NCBI RefSeq assembly: GCF_030272615.1
Contig: NC_081410.1
Span: 291,494,457-291,558,456 of the forward strand
Length of the DNA: 64,000 nucleotides
DNA from: Cryptomeria japonica
Taxonomy: Eukaryota > Streptophyta > Pinopsida > Cupressales > Cupressaceae
Direction: 5' to 3'
The notes below the pieces were generated by a model that saw only the letters and a program-made list of their open reading frames with translations, made no database searches and was not told the DNA's origin. Below are positions 22,861-34,572 of this stretch, piece after piece (the first letter of the stretch is position 1; each line of letters begins with the position of its first letter). A program made the position numbers and the translations under genes.

Positions 22861-24552
22861 TTTATTATTATTATTATTTTTATATATATTTATTTTTTTT
22901 GTTTTTTTTAATTCAATAAAATTAAATTTAAATAGTCTAAAATATTAAAATTTCAATAACCCAAACAAATATTAAATTTTATTTTTCAATAAAATATATT
23001 TCCAGGGAATCTAATTAATACTAATTAATTAATACATATTTTCCCATAAACTTGATATACTACTAAAAATACAGAGATGCACCAATATACCAAGAATAAC
23101 CATAGAAAAATATCAAATCCAATACCAAACCAAAGGAATATTTTATCTGGTAAAACCCATTTTCTCCCAAAATTTAATCCACAACACTCAGAAATAACTT
23201 CTTTCAATTAAACTAGAAATTAACTTCAGGTATGGACTTTAGCTAAGAACAAAATTAATCAGACAAGATATGACAATCATCTTAACACACACATCATTCT
23301 GAAGATAGAAGAAATACAATTATTTTCTTAAAACAACAATCAAAAGAAGCCACCCAACCTGGTATAGCTTTCCTGGAAGAAATCTATAGAAGAGCCCTAA
23401 TCTTTTCAACAAGCTTCCAATAAATTTCTTCACCTAAATTCCTGACCTGTTTCCTATGTATCTTAAAATAATGACCTATTCCTCTTTTTAAACTAAAATT
23501 CTAGGTTGAATATCTTTTTCCAAAAACCTAAATTTAGTAATAAAAGCAATTTTCTTTTCTTTTCCAATATTCTAACAAAGGGATAAGTTCACATGCAATA
23601 ATTAAAAATCATTATTCATTCTTTTCTTTTCTCATGCAAATTAATTAATTTTCTAAATAAAGAAATTAAAGCAATGCTATAATTTTAATGAATTCTTTTA
23701 TTCATTTATTTATTCTTTTATTCTTTTATTTATTTAAAATTCTAGGAAACAATAAATGAAAGTAATCTAATTTATTTTTCACTAAAATTTAAATAAAATA
23801 TATTTCTAATATCATGCAACTTGCAACTTAATTTAATAACTTCTTTTAATTAATTAAATTTATAATCTCAATGCATACATAATTCAACTATGAGATAACT
23901 CCATAAACTTAATTAATTAATCAAATCCACTAAAACACACAAACTGAACAAATCAAGCAAATACTCATAAAAAGATCAAACGACAAAATACGAAGGTCGA
24001 ACTAACTGACTGGACGACCAACTGACGACACTCACACGAGTGTAAATGAGTAAAATAGGGTCAAATACTATCTCCTCCACTTCCATCAAAAAATATAAGG
24101 CATACTCAGACCTGTGAAGCCATATGGAGATGATACCCCGTACCTACCCGGTACTTGTACCTACAATATCCTACATCACCGAACCACACATGCATATATA
24201 CTATATAGAAAGCACGTCATACACACACCAATGAAGGAGAATCACAACGTTCCCTGTCTCACCGAAATGAGTGAAGGAAAATCATCCCCTTGCATCCAAT
24301 ACACTCTCAAACACACAACATATAATTCCACATTGCATATATAAAGTAAGTTGTCAGTACATAGCAATAATCCATAAAATGCCATAAATCACAAGTACTG
24401 AAATAATGCAAATAAATTATGCATCTCATATCCATATAAAGCATGAAATAATGTCATAAAAGTCTGAATAACACATCATGGTAATGTATCCACTAAAAAC
24501 AAATAATAATAAAATATGAGTCTAATGAGTTCAAATGAGTAGGGGTACTACA

Positions 24553-24880
24553 GATAGGTTACCGATAGGGTTTGTTTCCTCTAATTTGTAAGGATGTCAT
24601 TTAAACTCCGATCGTAGCCTCTCGGTCACATTAACTAGATGCGAAGTATCCAAACTAAAATATGCAAAACTTTAAAGCAAAGAGTAGGATTCACTGATAA
24701 TTTCCCAATGCACTTCTGATCACCTCAAATCTCTGCTAGACACATTGAATGCTGCAATCACAAACTTTCCTATGCTCTTCTCGCTCACCAAATGATCTCA
24801 AGATTGCAATGTGTAAAATGAAATTCAAAATGTTCCATTTATTTGCTTTCAAACTGTGTGTGTGATCTATGAAAACCATA
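24553..24880 (-). pseudogene. Unknown long ORF, 5' remnant
   Basis: The minus-strand frame that continues from 20806 across the solo LTR reads here as DTSHLVNVTERLRSEFK, a stop, then KLEETNPIGNL. Stops are denser than in the rest (three in about 70 codons). No start codon is identifiable, because the coding homology ends where the leader fragment of the neighbouring Ty3/gypsy copy begins at about 24880. The N terminus has therefore been lost or replaced. Confidence 0.45.
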
Positions 24881-25037
24881 TGATACTTGCAGTTTGTCAT
24901 TCGGGCCTCTATGAAAACTCGTACGAGTTTTTGCAAAAATTATATGAAAAAAATCCGAAAAAAATATGAAAAATAAAAGTAAGCTAATCTACAAGGCCAA
25001 AAGATGTAGTCTTCTGCCCCACGGCGGGTGCCAAAAA
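24881..25037 (-). mobile_element. Truncated second gypsy copy: leader fragment with primer-binding site
   Basis: This stretch matches 47285-47448, the leader next to the 5' LTR of the 23.6 kb element, including a 19-base PBS (25015-25033, minus-strand TGGCACCCGCCGTGGGGCA). A PBS to the left of the LTR at 25038 means this LTR also served as a 5' LTR for another copy extending left. That copy is now cut off at about 24880. The layout is that of a tandem (LTR-internal-LTR-internal) array with a lost end. Confidence 0.75.
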
Positions 25038-26257
25038 TGTGTGTGTGAAAAGTGGATAAGTATCTGTAAGTTGTAAGACACAACACTTCAATTAATTCAT
25101 TGCATGCATGGTTAGATAGATATAATCATGAATATGAAAACCATAACAAATCAACCTATTGCCTTCTAAAAGATGCGAGTATAGACTTTCTCTCATATTT
25201 GTCTAGGCAATACCAGTGACTAGCTACACCAAGACAAAGGATTTAATCTATATGAGAACAAGATTAAGCTAAATGGATGCAAGATTAAGCTAGATGAAAG
25301 ATGAATTGATATTAAGCTAGATGAATGCAAGCAATAATGATTAAACTAAATATGCCAAAAGCTAAACTAAGATGCAATAATCTCAAAGCACAATATTTTC
25401 AATGACTCTAGAGAAAAAAACTGCATAATAACAATAAATCTTCAGGGTGTTTTGAATGAGAGATGAAGGCTGAATTTATAGAGACTCAAAAGAGAGACCA
25501 ACTATCAAGATTGATTATCAATGAGCAGTTGAGATTCCTCAATAAAAAGCACAATTTAAGATTAATTGAAATAATTGAGAGATTAAATTCATTTAATTTT
25601 GAGATAGATTCCAATTATAGCTTGATTGAATGCATTCAAATTATAAGTCTGAGTTTGCATTGGAGATAAATTTAGTTGATTCCACGCACTTGAGATAAAA
25701 ATAGGTGATTCCATACACTTTTCTTTAATTTGCTCAAGATTTTTATGTAGAAAAAGCCTTTTCAATGCAATTGAACTTATTTTCTCAAAAAGCTTTGAGT
25801 TTTAATTTTAGAGAAAATGATTAATTCAATTTAATTGCTTTTCTGATTTCTCAAGTTATCTCAATTTTTGAAAAAGAGATATCTTAAGTTTGATTTCTTC
25901 TCTCAATTTAATTCTTTTCTTTTGTTTTCAATTTAACTCTTTATTTTACAGATTAATTTCTCTTTTTGTGATAAATCTCTTTTTGTAAATCAATTCTCTT
26001 TTTATGATTAAATGGCAAATTTATTAATTAATTAAATATGCTAGGATATTTAATTAAATAAATAGGATAATTGATCAAAATGATTTACTTGGAATTATTT
26101 AATTAATATAGAGTGATTAACTTGCCATGTAATATTAATGATTGAAGAATTAATTAATTAGGTGCTCAAGGTTGATTTAATTTCCTTTGGTTAGGACCTT
26201 GGTGATGTTGTCGAGATTAGGGGCCCATGGTTTAGGTGACCATTTTTAGGGTATACA
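25038..26257 (-). mobile_element. Gypsy LTR, 3' side
   Basis: On the minus strand starts TGTATACCCTAAAAATGG and ends CACACACA. Long parts match the LTR at 47449-48682 almost word for word, for example the run of direct AGATGAATGCAAG units and the AATTAATTAAAT tail. It also borders a PBS on its left (see 24881-25037). Confidence 0.93.
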
Positions 26258-26270
26258 TTTGCCTCTCTTT
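26258..26270 (-). other. Polypurine tract of gypsy element
   Basis: Minus-strand AAAGAGAGGCAAA directly before the LTR start. The related element at 53399-64000 has CAAAGAGGGGCAAAA at the same place. Confidence 0.88.
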
Positions 26271-26427
26271 GAATTAATATGTGAGCAGCGGGTTGGTTCA
26301 AAGAATAGTTGATGTCAAATAGAAATCAGTTCTGAACTTGATGGATCACAAACTGATGAAGAGTGGGATGTTTAGCTTGATTTGAAATGATGAAACTTAA
26401 CATATTTGATTAAAGCAATATCGATCA

Positions 26428-26632
26428 TGAACTTGATTGAACAAGAATCGACAAAGAGCAAGATAACATTCTTGAAATTGATTGATCAAGAAACTAGCAT
26501 CGATCTAGTACTTAATCGAACTAGATTGAGTGAGAGACACAACCGATTCTGAACTTGATTGAGCAAGAATCGACTGAGCAAAGCGAACCGATTCTGAACT
26601 TGATTAAACAAGAATCAATTAGCAAGATGAAA
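26428..26632. repeat. Short tandem repeat in the gypsy 3' region
   Basis: About 45-base units beginning CCGATTCTGAACTTGATTGA recur at 26542 and 26587, with a looser copy at about 26428. The rest of 26271-27233 is noncoding and contains many GATTGA-type words. Confidence 0.7.
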
Positions 26633-27233
26633 TGTCCAACTTGATTTGATGTGATGAAACTGGACATCGATTTGAAGATTGATTCAAATAAGGACAAAGA
26701 TTGATATGCCCCTAGAGATTGCTTTATTTGACATAAAAGAATCTCAACTTGATACAACGTGATTTAGTTAAGATGCCCCTAGTAACAAGGTTTAATTGAT
26801 TTTCTTTGTGTGAAAAGAATTTTGCTCGACTTTAGATGAAGATGATTTGAAAAAATTTCTCAACTTTTGACGACGATGATCACTGAATAGGTGTAATGAG
26901 TATGCCCCCTTGGGAGTGAAATCAAAATTTAGCGAGGGTACAATGATTTTAGGCAATATTTAGCGATGATAATTATTTGAGCATGAAGATTGATGTTGAA
27001 TATTAAAATCAGAGTTGATTTGAGAATTTAAATTGAGATTTAGAATTGAGCACAAAATAATTCAAAATTTGGCTTGAGGATGAAAGTGCTAAGTGGTCAA
27101 CTTTGTGAAAATTTGACTAGAAAATTGACGTCAAATTTCAATTTTGATCCTGAAAATGGACTCAGGACAGTCGATTTAGTTTAGGGTACAAGTTTTATGT
27201 CTATTAGAGAAAGTTTAAAATTAGGGTTTGGGC

Positions 27234-27241
27234 TATATAAG
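27234..27241 (+). promoter_or_regulatory. TATA box of antisense PMD gene, copy 1
   Basis: TATATAAG in a G-rich setting (GGGCTATATAAGGGG), 76 bases upstream of the ATG at 27317. The sister gene in the other element has TATAAATG at 55048, 81 bases before its ATG. Expected transcription start is about 25-35 bases downstream of the box. Confidence 0.7.
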
Positions 27242-27316
27242 GGGTTCAATGTGTCATTGTCAATTCATTTTTACTTCTCAAAGTTTAAAAATTTGAAAAA
27301 CCTTCTGCGAAGAAAA

Positions 27317-29368
27317 ATGGCTATTCCGATTCAAGAGCATCGATTTGAGCACGAGAGAAGTCATAATCGACCGCGGAACTATGACTCAGCAGTAAGTGAT
27401 CAATCTTTAGCCTTTGCAATCCTTAATTTTTGATTTTTTGTTGAATTTTTGCTTTTTTTTAAATTTTGTTAAAGTCGTGCGGTTCATGACCATTTCTCGT
27501 AGGAGTATTTGTCCTTTTTTGTTTTGTCATTTAAGTAAGCAGGGTTTGTCATCTAGTGTATACTCTTAATTCGTACGATAGTGTTCTTATAAGACCATTT
27601 AGTCGTGCGACAGGATATTGTTTGTCATATGAGAATGTTTACTCGTGCAGGGTGTACTGTTTGCTCGTAAGAGTCTCTACTTGTTTGTGGAAACTCGTAT
27701 AAAAAACAACAAGCATTTTTTAGAGTGTAAACAACAATTTTTTATTTTGAATGTTGTATATTTGGATTCGTGAGGATGTTTAACATATTTTTAGCAGAAA
27801 TTTGATCACGTGCTGATGATTTGTATGTTTGATTTTGCAGATTCGGTTGTCGGATATTCAATTTCAATGTACATTTTTGTTGAAGATGAGGCTAGTTCAT
27901 GAGTTATCAAACACAGAGAGAGGGCATATCGATTTGTGTGGATTCAGATACCTATTACATATGCCTGATATCCATGTGAATCATGGTATGTTGACTGCTT
28001 TAGTTGAGCGTTTTCATTCGAAGCATAACACCTTTCATTTATCGGTTGGAGAGATGGCCATCACGCCAGAGGATATATATAGGATTTTGAGGATTTCGTT
28101 CACTGGAGACAAGGTTGATTATGATTCTACTCAACAATGAGGTGTTTTGGCTTTGAGATGGATATTCCATGCTGAGGCTATCCTTGAACGTGCTATTTCA
28201 TGGGTTGATTTGATTAGCAAATATGGCGCACAGTACCCTCTGGCTTGCATTTTGGAAAGTATGATTGGTTATTTTGTGATCCCTGATAGAGGACAACATG
28301 GATTTCTATATGGCTAGGGCATAATGCTTGAGAGGTTGTTGATTCATCCCGTGAGATTAGGGTGGGGATCATGCTTACTTTCTCATATGTATCATGACAT
28401 GCACGAGATTATGTATGGGGGGGAAGAGCATGGCAGTAGGTGTTTTAGTTCTACAGATATGGGCATGGGAGCACATCCCGGTATGCAGACCTATTGTAGA
28501 TGATTCTAGAGAGGCACACCAACCTATTGTTTGTTGTTATTTGGGTTATGTTACTCATCCCCACCTAGGAAAGACTAACTATTGGAGGAGGCAGTTGGAT
28601 GATTTGATTGTTGTAGTATGGAGACCATATAGGGGTCTATAGCTATGGGATGATTGGAGAGAGCAAAGAAAGGACATGTTCATGACTCGACCTCTCATTG
28701 GCAAATTGGTATCTATTATTGAGTGGTTTATAGTGTCTAGAGTGATGAGACAGTATGGGAGACCACACGGTATATCCCAGGAGTTCACAACATATGTTAG
28801 ATATGGGGAGGAGGAGAGACGAGGATGGGCATCGAGACTGTCATATGCACTAAGCATGCATGAGTTTGCAGGTTTACAACCGTAGAGATGGGATTATACA
28901 GAGGATATAGCAGACGCGAGACTATTGCCCCAGTATAGAGATTGGTTTCAGAGACATCCATTCCCTTGATTTACAGATTTGGGAGAGCATGTACCTCTTA
29001 TAGAGGAGGTTGACGATGATGTACCAATATAGGCATAGGTACCAGGTCAGGTACAGGGATGAGGGAAGGTATAGGGACAAAGAGAGGATATACCTAGGTG
29101 AACAAAAGGTTATCTTGGTGCTAGTAGTAGCAGGGTACCAGCGAGAGGTAAACAATGACAGAGAGGGGAGGGTGGATCCTTAGGAGCTATTGGGGTTGAG
29201 TCTGGTAGTGCTAGGGAATCAGAGGTTGGAGGTGAGGAGTAGACAGTGGCTCCTAGGTAGGTTAGGCACCAGAGAGATGAGCAAGGAGGTGGAGAGGGGG
29301 ATGTTGGGAGAGAGAAGGGAGTACCATATGTAGTACGGTATTTGAGGACTAGGTTGATAGGTTTGTAG
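27317..29368 (+). pseudogene. Antisense PMD (plant mobile domain) gene, copy 1
   Basis: Exon 1 (27317-27391, 25 codons, MAIPIQEHRFEHERSHN...) ends at a GTAAGT donor. A 449-base intron ends in GATTTTGCAG, and exon 2 starts in phase 0 at 27841. Exon 2 reads GHIDLCGFRYLLHMPDIHVN, GMLTALVERFHSKHNTFHL, GEMAITPEDIYRILRIS, WAWEHIPVCRP and WRRQLDDLIVVVWRPY. This is the PMD (MAIN/MAIL1-type) series. It is broken by TGA at 28138 (Arg expected), a TAG after FLYG (Trp expected), a frameshift at a 7-G run near 28417 and further TAG stops. It runs against the gypsy genes around it. PMD proteins in host plants act in silencing and genome stability; here the role is unknown. Confidence 0.82.
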
Positions 29369-31200
29369 TCATAGTTGATAGTGGTGTAGATGCAACTTGT
29401 AGAGAAAGACTGACATCTTGTTGAGATTAGAGTTGAGCACGATTGACATCTTACAGAGGTGAGAGCAGAGGGAGATTCTCTTCAGTGAGAGGTTTTGCAT
29501 CAGATGAGTTGTGCATCTTATTAAGTTGCAACTTATAGTGTAGTGGTCCCAGTTTGTAACAGGTTGTTCCATATTCTCAGTATATGGCTCGATTTGAGGG
29601 AACTAGGGCATCCAAATAGGATGTCGGTCAATAGGCACCACCTCCTCCACCAAACAATGAGGGAGAGGAAGAGAGTTAGATTTGTTATATCTCCTATATT
29701 TTGTTATATACCCCATATTTGTAGCCTATACAATTCTTGCTCCGATGAGACATTGTATTTGACAGTTGATATCATTTGTACTCTTAGACACTAAGATTAT
29801 GATGAGATATATGAGCTCTTGATTTGATTTCATCGTACTTGTATTGATTGATTATGAGATGTTGTTCTATTTTCTTTATTCTATATGTACATGCACATCT
29901 TTTCAGTATGGATGTATGTAATGGAGATGAATATGAATGTTTTTTTTTGCTTTGTTTTTCTATATGCAAATAAATGATGAAAATAAGTAACTAGTAATGC
30001 AAATGTTTATTTTTCATGTGATAATATGAACGCAAATAAGTATATAATGAAATGTATGGATCTATATAAGATTTTCATGTATGCAGCTAACATCTCAATA
30101 CACAAGTACTTGATCAGAGAAATGATGATGAAAAAGAGACCACTTAGCCAAGAAATGATAATTGCCTCAGACTCTCATTCAAAAGATAAAGAGATCATTG
30201 TTATCACACCAAAATCACTTTAAATGTATAAAATTTTGAATGAATGAAACCTATACGTAGTCACTAGATTTGATATGCTTAATTTTTATCACTGAGCTTT
30301 TACAAGTACAACAGGCAAAATAGAGTTCCTTTCTTTTCATATGCAATATTAATTATCTTGTCTACAATGACCCTTTTTCGTTCATATCCTTGGACAGATT
30401 ACGCATGCATCAAGATTCCACATTAAAGAAATTCCCTCAAAATAGACAAGGAAATAACACCAACCTCCCTATAGCATACAAATAAGTGGAGTCGAGGTAT
30501 GTGTGGCGATTTCACTTTGATGTGAAGGCACTTATCACAGACACCCAACTGATTAGATGTTTCTAGATCATCAGAATCATTCCTACAAGTAGAAAACAAA
30601 GAAAAGTATTATGACCCCAATCCTTGCTCCTCTTAGTCAAGATAGACTTCCTCGAGTTACTCATAGGGAATAATAATCAAAAACCAAAAGTATTATGCAC
30701 ACAAAGAATAATTTCAATCATATCTCAAACAGTTTAGTGATTGTTTTCAGTAGTCTTGTTTTGATTGTTTACTCAGTGATAAAACTCTTCATTAGCTAGG
30801 AGATAGGTGACTGAATCAGAGTTGATGACTTGGTACTACCGACAAAAAGATGACTTGGTTGATATTGCTTAGGACATGTAAATTGATCATTTGATTACCC
30901 TAAGACTAGAACATTGATCAGTTTTAAGCCATGAGAGTTCCAAAAGAACCAAATGTCACAAAAGCGACTAAAAGATATATACAAGCAAAAGAAAAGATGC
31001 AAGAAAGAGAGAATGAAAATGGTAAATTCCAACTTTGCGTTGATAGATGGAGTGCTTGAGTATAAGAGGTGCATGTTTACCAAGTTCTCACCTGCTTGGC
31101 AAAGACCTTTTCTTTCTTTTTTCTTTTTTTTTTGTTAGTTGTACTGGTTGCTAGAGCAAAGAATACTAAGCGAATAATTTCTTCAAGTGAATGGTGTTGA
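29369..31200. other. Gene-free part of gypsy element between PMD gene and integrase
   Basis: No recognisable domain on either strand. Low-complexity AT-rich DNA with a T-run near 31120. The minus strand just before 31200 may hold the end of the pol frame. Confidence 0.55.
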
Positions 31201-32400
31201 TCGGTTCACGAATTTGTTCTCCTTCTGATGTTGAAATTTGATAGGCACCAGAGCCAAAGACTGCAATAATGATGTAGGGACCCAACTAGTTGGCTTCAAA
31301 CTTCCCTTTGTTGTCTCGAAACTGTTGATTTTTTAAGATTTTCTCTCAAAATAAGGTCACCAACCTAAAACTATCTTTGTCAAACTTTCTTGTTATAGCC
31401 TCTAGACATTCTCTTTTGGTACGCTCTTAGATGATCAAACACCACTTGACGACGTTCATCCAACAAGTTGAGTTCTTGCAATCTAGATATTTTGTAGTCT
31501 TCATCAGTAACAAGGCCTTGCAAAGAAACTCTCAAAGAAGGTATTTCCACCTTTAATAGACAAAACTACTTCGAATACACCAAAGAAAAAGGTGTAGCCC
31601 TAGTAGGTGTTCTGATACTTGTTCTATAAGCCCATAGTGCAGGATTGAGTTGCATATGCCAATCCTTTCCAAATTTATTTAATGTTCTATGTAAGATAGT
31701 CAGCATATTTTTGTTAGATGCTTCAGCTTGTCCATTGCCTTGAGGGTAGTATATGTCAGATGACCAGTGTTGTTTGATTTTGACTTTTTCATAGAGCTTA
31801 TCTAGATATTTGTTTTTGAATTTCCCTCCATTGTCAGTCACAATTGAAGAAGGTATCCCATACCTGCAGATGATATAGTTAAGGATGAAAAGAGCTACTT
31901 TTTTATCAGTTGCTTTGATTGGCGGAATCACTTCTACCCACTTAGTGAAGCACTCAGTGGCAGTTGTGATAAACTTGTGTCTGTTAGATGATGCGGGATA
32001 GATTTGGCCAATGAGGTAAAATGCCCATTGTTGAAAAGGCCAATGTGTGACAAAAGGTATTAGATCCCTTACTGGAGCATGTATGAGATTTCCATATAGC
32101 TACCATTTCTCACAATTTTAAGCAAATTTTATAGCATCTTTCTCCATATCTGGCTAGTAGTAGCCAACCCTTAGTAGTTTTCAAGCTAAAGTTAGATCAT
32201 TTGAATGAGATCCACAAATACCTTCATGTACTTCAGATAATGCACATTGGGACTCTTCAGTTTCTAGACACCTAAGTAAATTACTATCCAAACCTCACCT
32301 AAATAGATCGTTAGTGATAATGAAATATCATGAAGCATTTTGGATTAGGTTCCTTTTCTCATTACGAGTAAGATTAGCAAGAATAATTTGGTCACGCAAG
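31201..32400 (-). pseudogene. Gypsy integrase
   Basis: Minus strand: an HHCC-like zinc segment (EVHEGICGSHSNDLTLA then FA-stop-NCEKW), GYYWPDMEKDAIKFA, then the core WAFYLIGQIYPASSN, IVTDNGGKFKNKYLDKLY and YYPQGNGQAEASNKNML. The second Asp and the Glu of the DDE triad are present, but the first is Tyr (AFYLIGQ in place of AFDLIGQ), a G-to-T change. A C-terminal region with NPALWAYRTSIRTPT and RMSRGYNKKV follows. Several TAG and TGA stops. Confidence 0.88.
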
Positions 32401-32559
32401 TAAGAGTAAATATGACTATAATGAGATGAATCATGTCCAATAATAGAATAAACCATCTAAGACTTAGGGGAATCATAAGTAGGATAATGTAACTCTTCCA
32501 CCATGAATTTATAGCAAAACTCAGATTCTTATAGCTATGGTATAGACGCCAAGGTAGCC

Positions 32560-32725
32560 ATAGCATCTGCTGCTAGGTTTGCTGATCTAGGAATTTGTTG
32601 AAATGATACAAAGGTAAAGTATTTCTTGAGATCATCAACCATTCTTTTATATGGCATCAGTTTCTCATCTCGAGTCTGATATATATCATTGATTTGGTTG
32701 ATAATCAGTTGAGAGTCTCCATAGA
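32560..32725 (-). pseudogene. Second (archaeal-type) RNase H, 3' half
   Basis: Reads GDSQLIINQINDIYQTRDEKL, then MVDDLKKYFTFVSFQQIPRS and ANLAADAMATLAS. The GDSQL Asp and the final AADAMA Asp are both kept. It continues from the half at 34382-34572; the 1.65 kb insert and one 5-base duplication separate them. The following stretch down to 32400 has stops and no clear domain. Confidence 0.85.
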
Positions 32726-32730
32726 TGTAT

Positions 32731-33075
32731 TGTAGAATTTTGCAGCTAATCCTGCAAAATAGAGAAAAGATCTAGCTGGAAAATAAAAGAAAAACTTGTA
32801 GAAAAAATTAGAAGAAAAAATGAAAGCAATTAAACCATTTTCATTATCATATTAAAACTTGAATGAATTACAATTGGTTTATAGATCACAAGAGCAGAAA
32901 TTATGCATGAGATGCATGGAATTTCTGGAGATCAACAACTAACTACATGAAATGTTGAAATGGAGCTGAAGTAGGCAGAGGAAGTTAAAAATCTATAACT
33001 CCTTTGTTAGCTTATGCATGAGCAAGAGTCTCTCCATGAATTATGGAGATAACAGACTCCAAAGTTGTGCTAACA
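32731..33075 (-). mobile_element. 3' LTR of the 1.65 kb element
   Basis: Minus strand TGTTAGCACAACTTTGG to TTCTACA. The PPT lies on its right. Confidence 0.92.
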
Positions 33076-34031
33076 CCCCCCTTAAGCCTAACTAAGGAGA
33101 GATATGAGAAATATGGGTCTTGGCAATAAAGCTTGATTAGGAACCCAATTACAAAGAAGATAGGAGAAAACCCAACTGAGAGAAACTCCTAACCATTATT
33201 TGAAATATAAAAGAAAACTGCAATTGCTGATGAAGAAGAATTGGAAGAAGAACTACAAATGAATCCACACTACAGCAGAATTGTATCAAAATCATAAAAA
33301 CCACTGCATGAGTACCTCTGGTATACTTTGAAAATGTAGTTGTACATATTCTGTATTGCTCAAATGGATGAACAAATAGGTACATGATCTCTGAATACAG
33401 AAACTGACCATCTAAAGATAGGAAGATATGAATCTACAAAAATATGCTTCAAGCTGAAGAACTGCAAAGATGACCTCCGGTTGGGATGATGCCATTGTAT
33501 ATCCATTGCTCAATAATGTCTTGCTAGAAAGAAACTCTGGAAGCACTCGAAGATGCGACTCTGGAATCTCATGTAGTCAGGAACCCTGCTAGAAAGAATC
33601 TCTAGGAGAAAACAAAGTTGCAACATTGGAATCTCATGTAGACAAGAATTTAGAACAAAAGAACATTTTTGGCTGTCAATGGGAGGAAGAGTGCATAGCA
33701 ACTCTAATCTTCTATTTTATACGATAAACTTATTGAAAGAAACCTATACTAAATGCATTAAGAAAAACCTCATATAAACTTTCTAAAAGTTTAATTTTTA
33801 CAAAGCCCCAAATTTTCCAGATCTTTGTCATGTAGTGCTTGCAAAGCACATACAATTTTAAAGAATCAATCTAGAAAAAAAATCAAGGAACATGCAAAAA
33901 TGAGGGGAAGAATATGCATGCGTTTAGAAACACAGGTCTACATCAGCTTCCATGGTAATGCTAATCTTCAGAAATCTGCCTGCAAATAATCGTTAATGCT
34001 TCTTCTTCCTAGCAAACTCGCTCTGATACCA

Positions 34032-34376
34032 TGTAGAATTTTGTAGCTAATCCTGCAAAATAGAGAAAAGATCTAGCTGGAAAATAAAAGCAAAACTTGC
34101 AGAAAAAATCAGAAGAAAAAATGAAAGCAATTAAACCATTTTCATTATCATATTAAAACTTGAATGAATTAAAATTGGTTTATAGATCACAAGAGCATAA
34201 ATTATGCATGAGATGCATGGAATTTCTGGAGATCAACAACTAACTACATGAAATGTTGAAATGGAGCTGAAGTAGGTAGAGGAAGTTAAAAATCTATAAC
34301 TCCTTTGTTAGCTTATGCATGAGCAAGAGTCTCTCCATGAATTACGGAGATAACAGACTCCAAAGTTGTGCTAACA
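34032..34376 (-). mobile_element. 5' LTR of the 1.65 kb element
   Basis: Same ends and length as the other LTR. An intact initiator-Met primer-binding site is adjacent on its left. Confidence 0.92.
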
Positions 34377-34381
34377 TGTAT

Positions 34382-34572
34382 AACTCAACAACCTTCCATG
34401 CAATAGCTAGCTTGATTCCATTTACCAAATCTTCATATTCTACAATATTATTTGTGCATGGAAAGATAATCTTGTAAGCCTTTTGAGTTGAATATATTTG
34501 AGGAGTGAAAGACTAATCAAAGAACAATTTCCATGATCGCTAAGTAAGGTGCATGATGGATTCATCTAGAAA
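34382..34572 (-). pseudogene. Second (archaeal-type) RNase H, 5' half
   Basis: Reads SWKLFFD, a stop, SFTPQIYSTQKAYKII, then CTNNIVEYEDLVNGIKLAIA. The FFD-Asp and the EYE-Glu match the catalytic Asp and Glu of the archaeal-type RNase H of Tat-type elements, though the usual GAGAGIV loop after the first Asp is shortened. It ends at the insertion point of the 1.65 kb element. Confidence 0.83.

Larger units (their letters stand above)
20807..24552 (+). mobile_element. Giant solo LTR (3.75 kb), copy A
   Basis: Starts TGTAATGCCCCGCCAGG and ends GGGGTACTACA, flanked by perfect GATAG target duplications (20802-20806 and 24553-24557). It has no coding region, no PBS or PPT pair and no internal terminal repeats, so it fits a solo LTR left by recombination. 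Its first bases match the start of copy B (minus strand of 35225-40063). The minus-strand ORF around it reads straight on in frame if the insert and one GATAG copy are dropped. Plus orientation is assigned from the shared TGTAATGCC start. Confidence 0.85.
32731..34376 (-). mobile_element. Non-autonomous LTR element (TRIM/LARD-like, 1.65 kb)
   Basis: Two 345-base LTRs (32731-33075, 34032-34376) with TG..CA ends differ at about 8 positions (2.3 percent by my count). The PBS at 34020-34031 reads TGGTATCAGAGC on the minus strand and touches the 5' LTR. The PPT is minus-strand TAAGGGGGG at 33076-33084. Target duplications are TGTAT on both sides (32726-32730, 34377-34381). The 944-base interior has no coding frame, so it depends on another element for its enzymes. 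It sits inside the second RNase H of the gypsy element and is the youngest datable insertion here. Confidence 0.93.

Noticed and set aside
26428-26632. CRISPR-like array
   Set aside because: Only two to three imperfect tandem units without unique spacers, in plant retroelement DNA.
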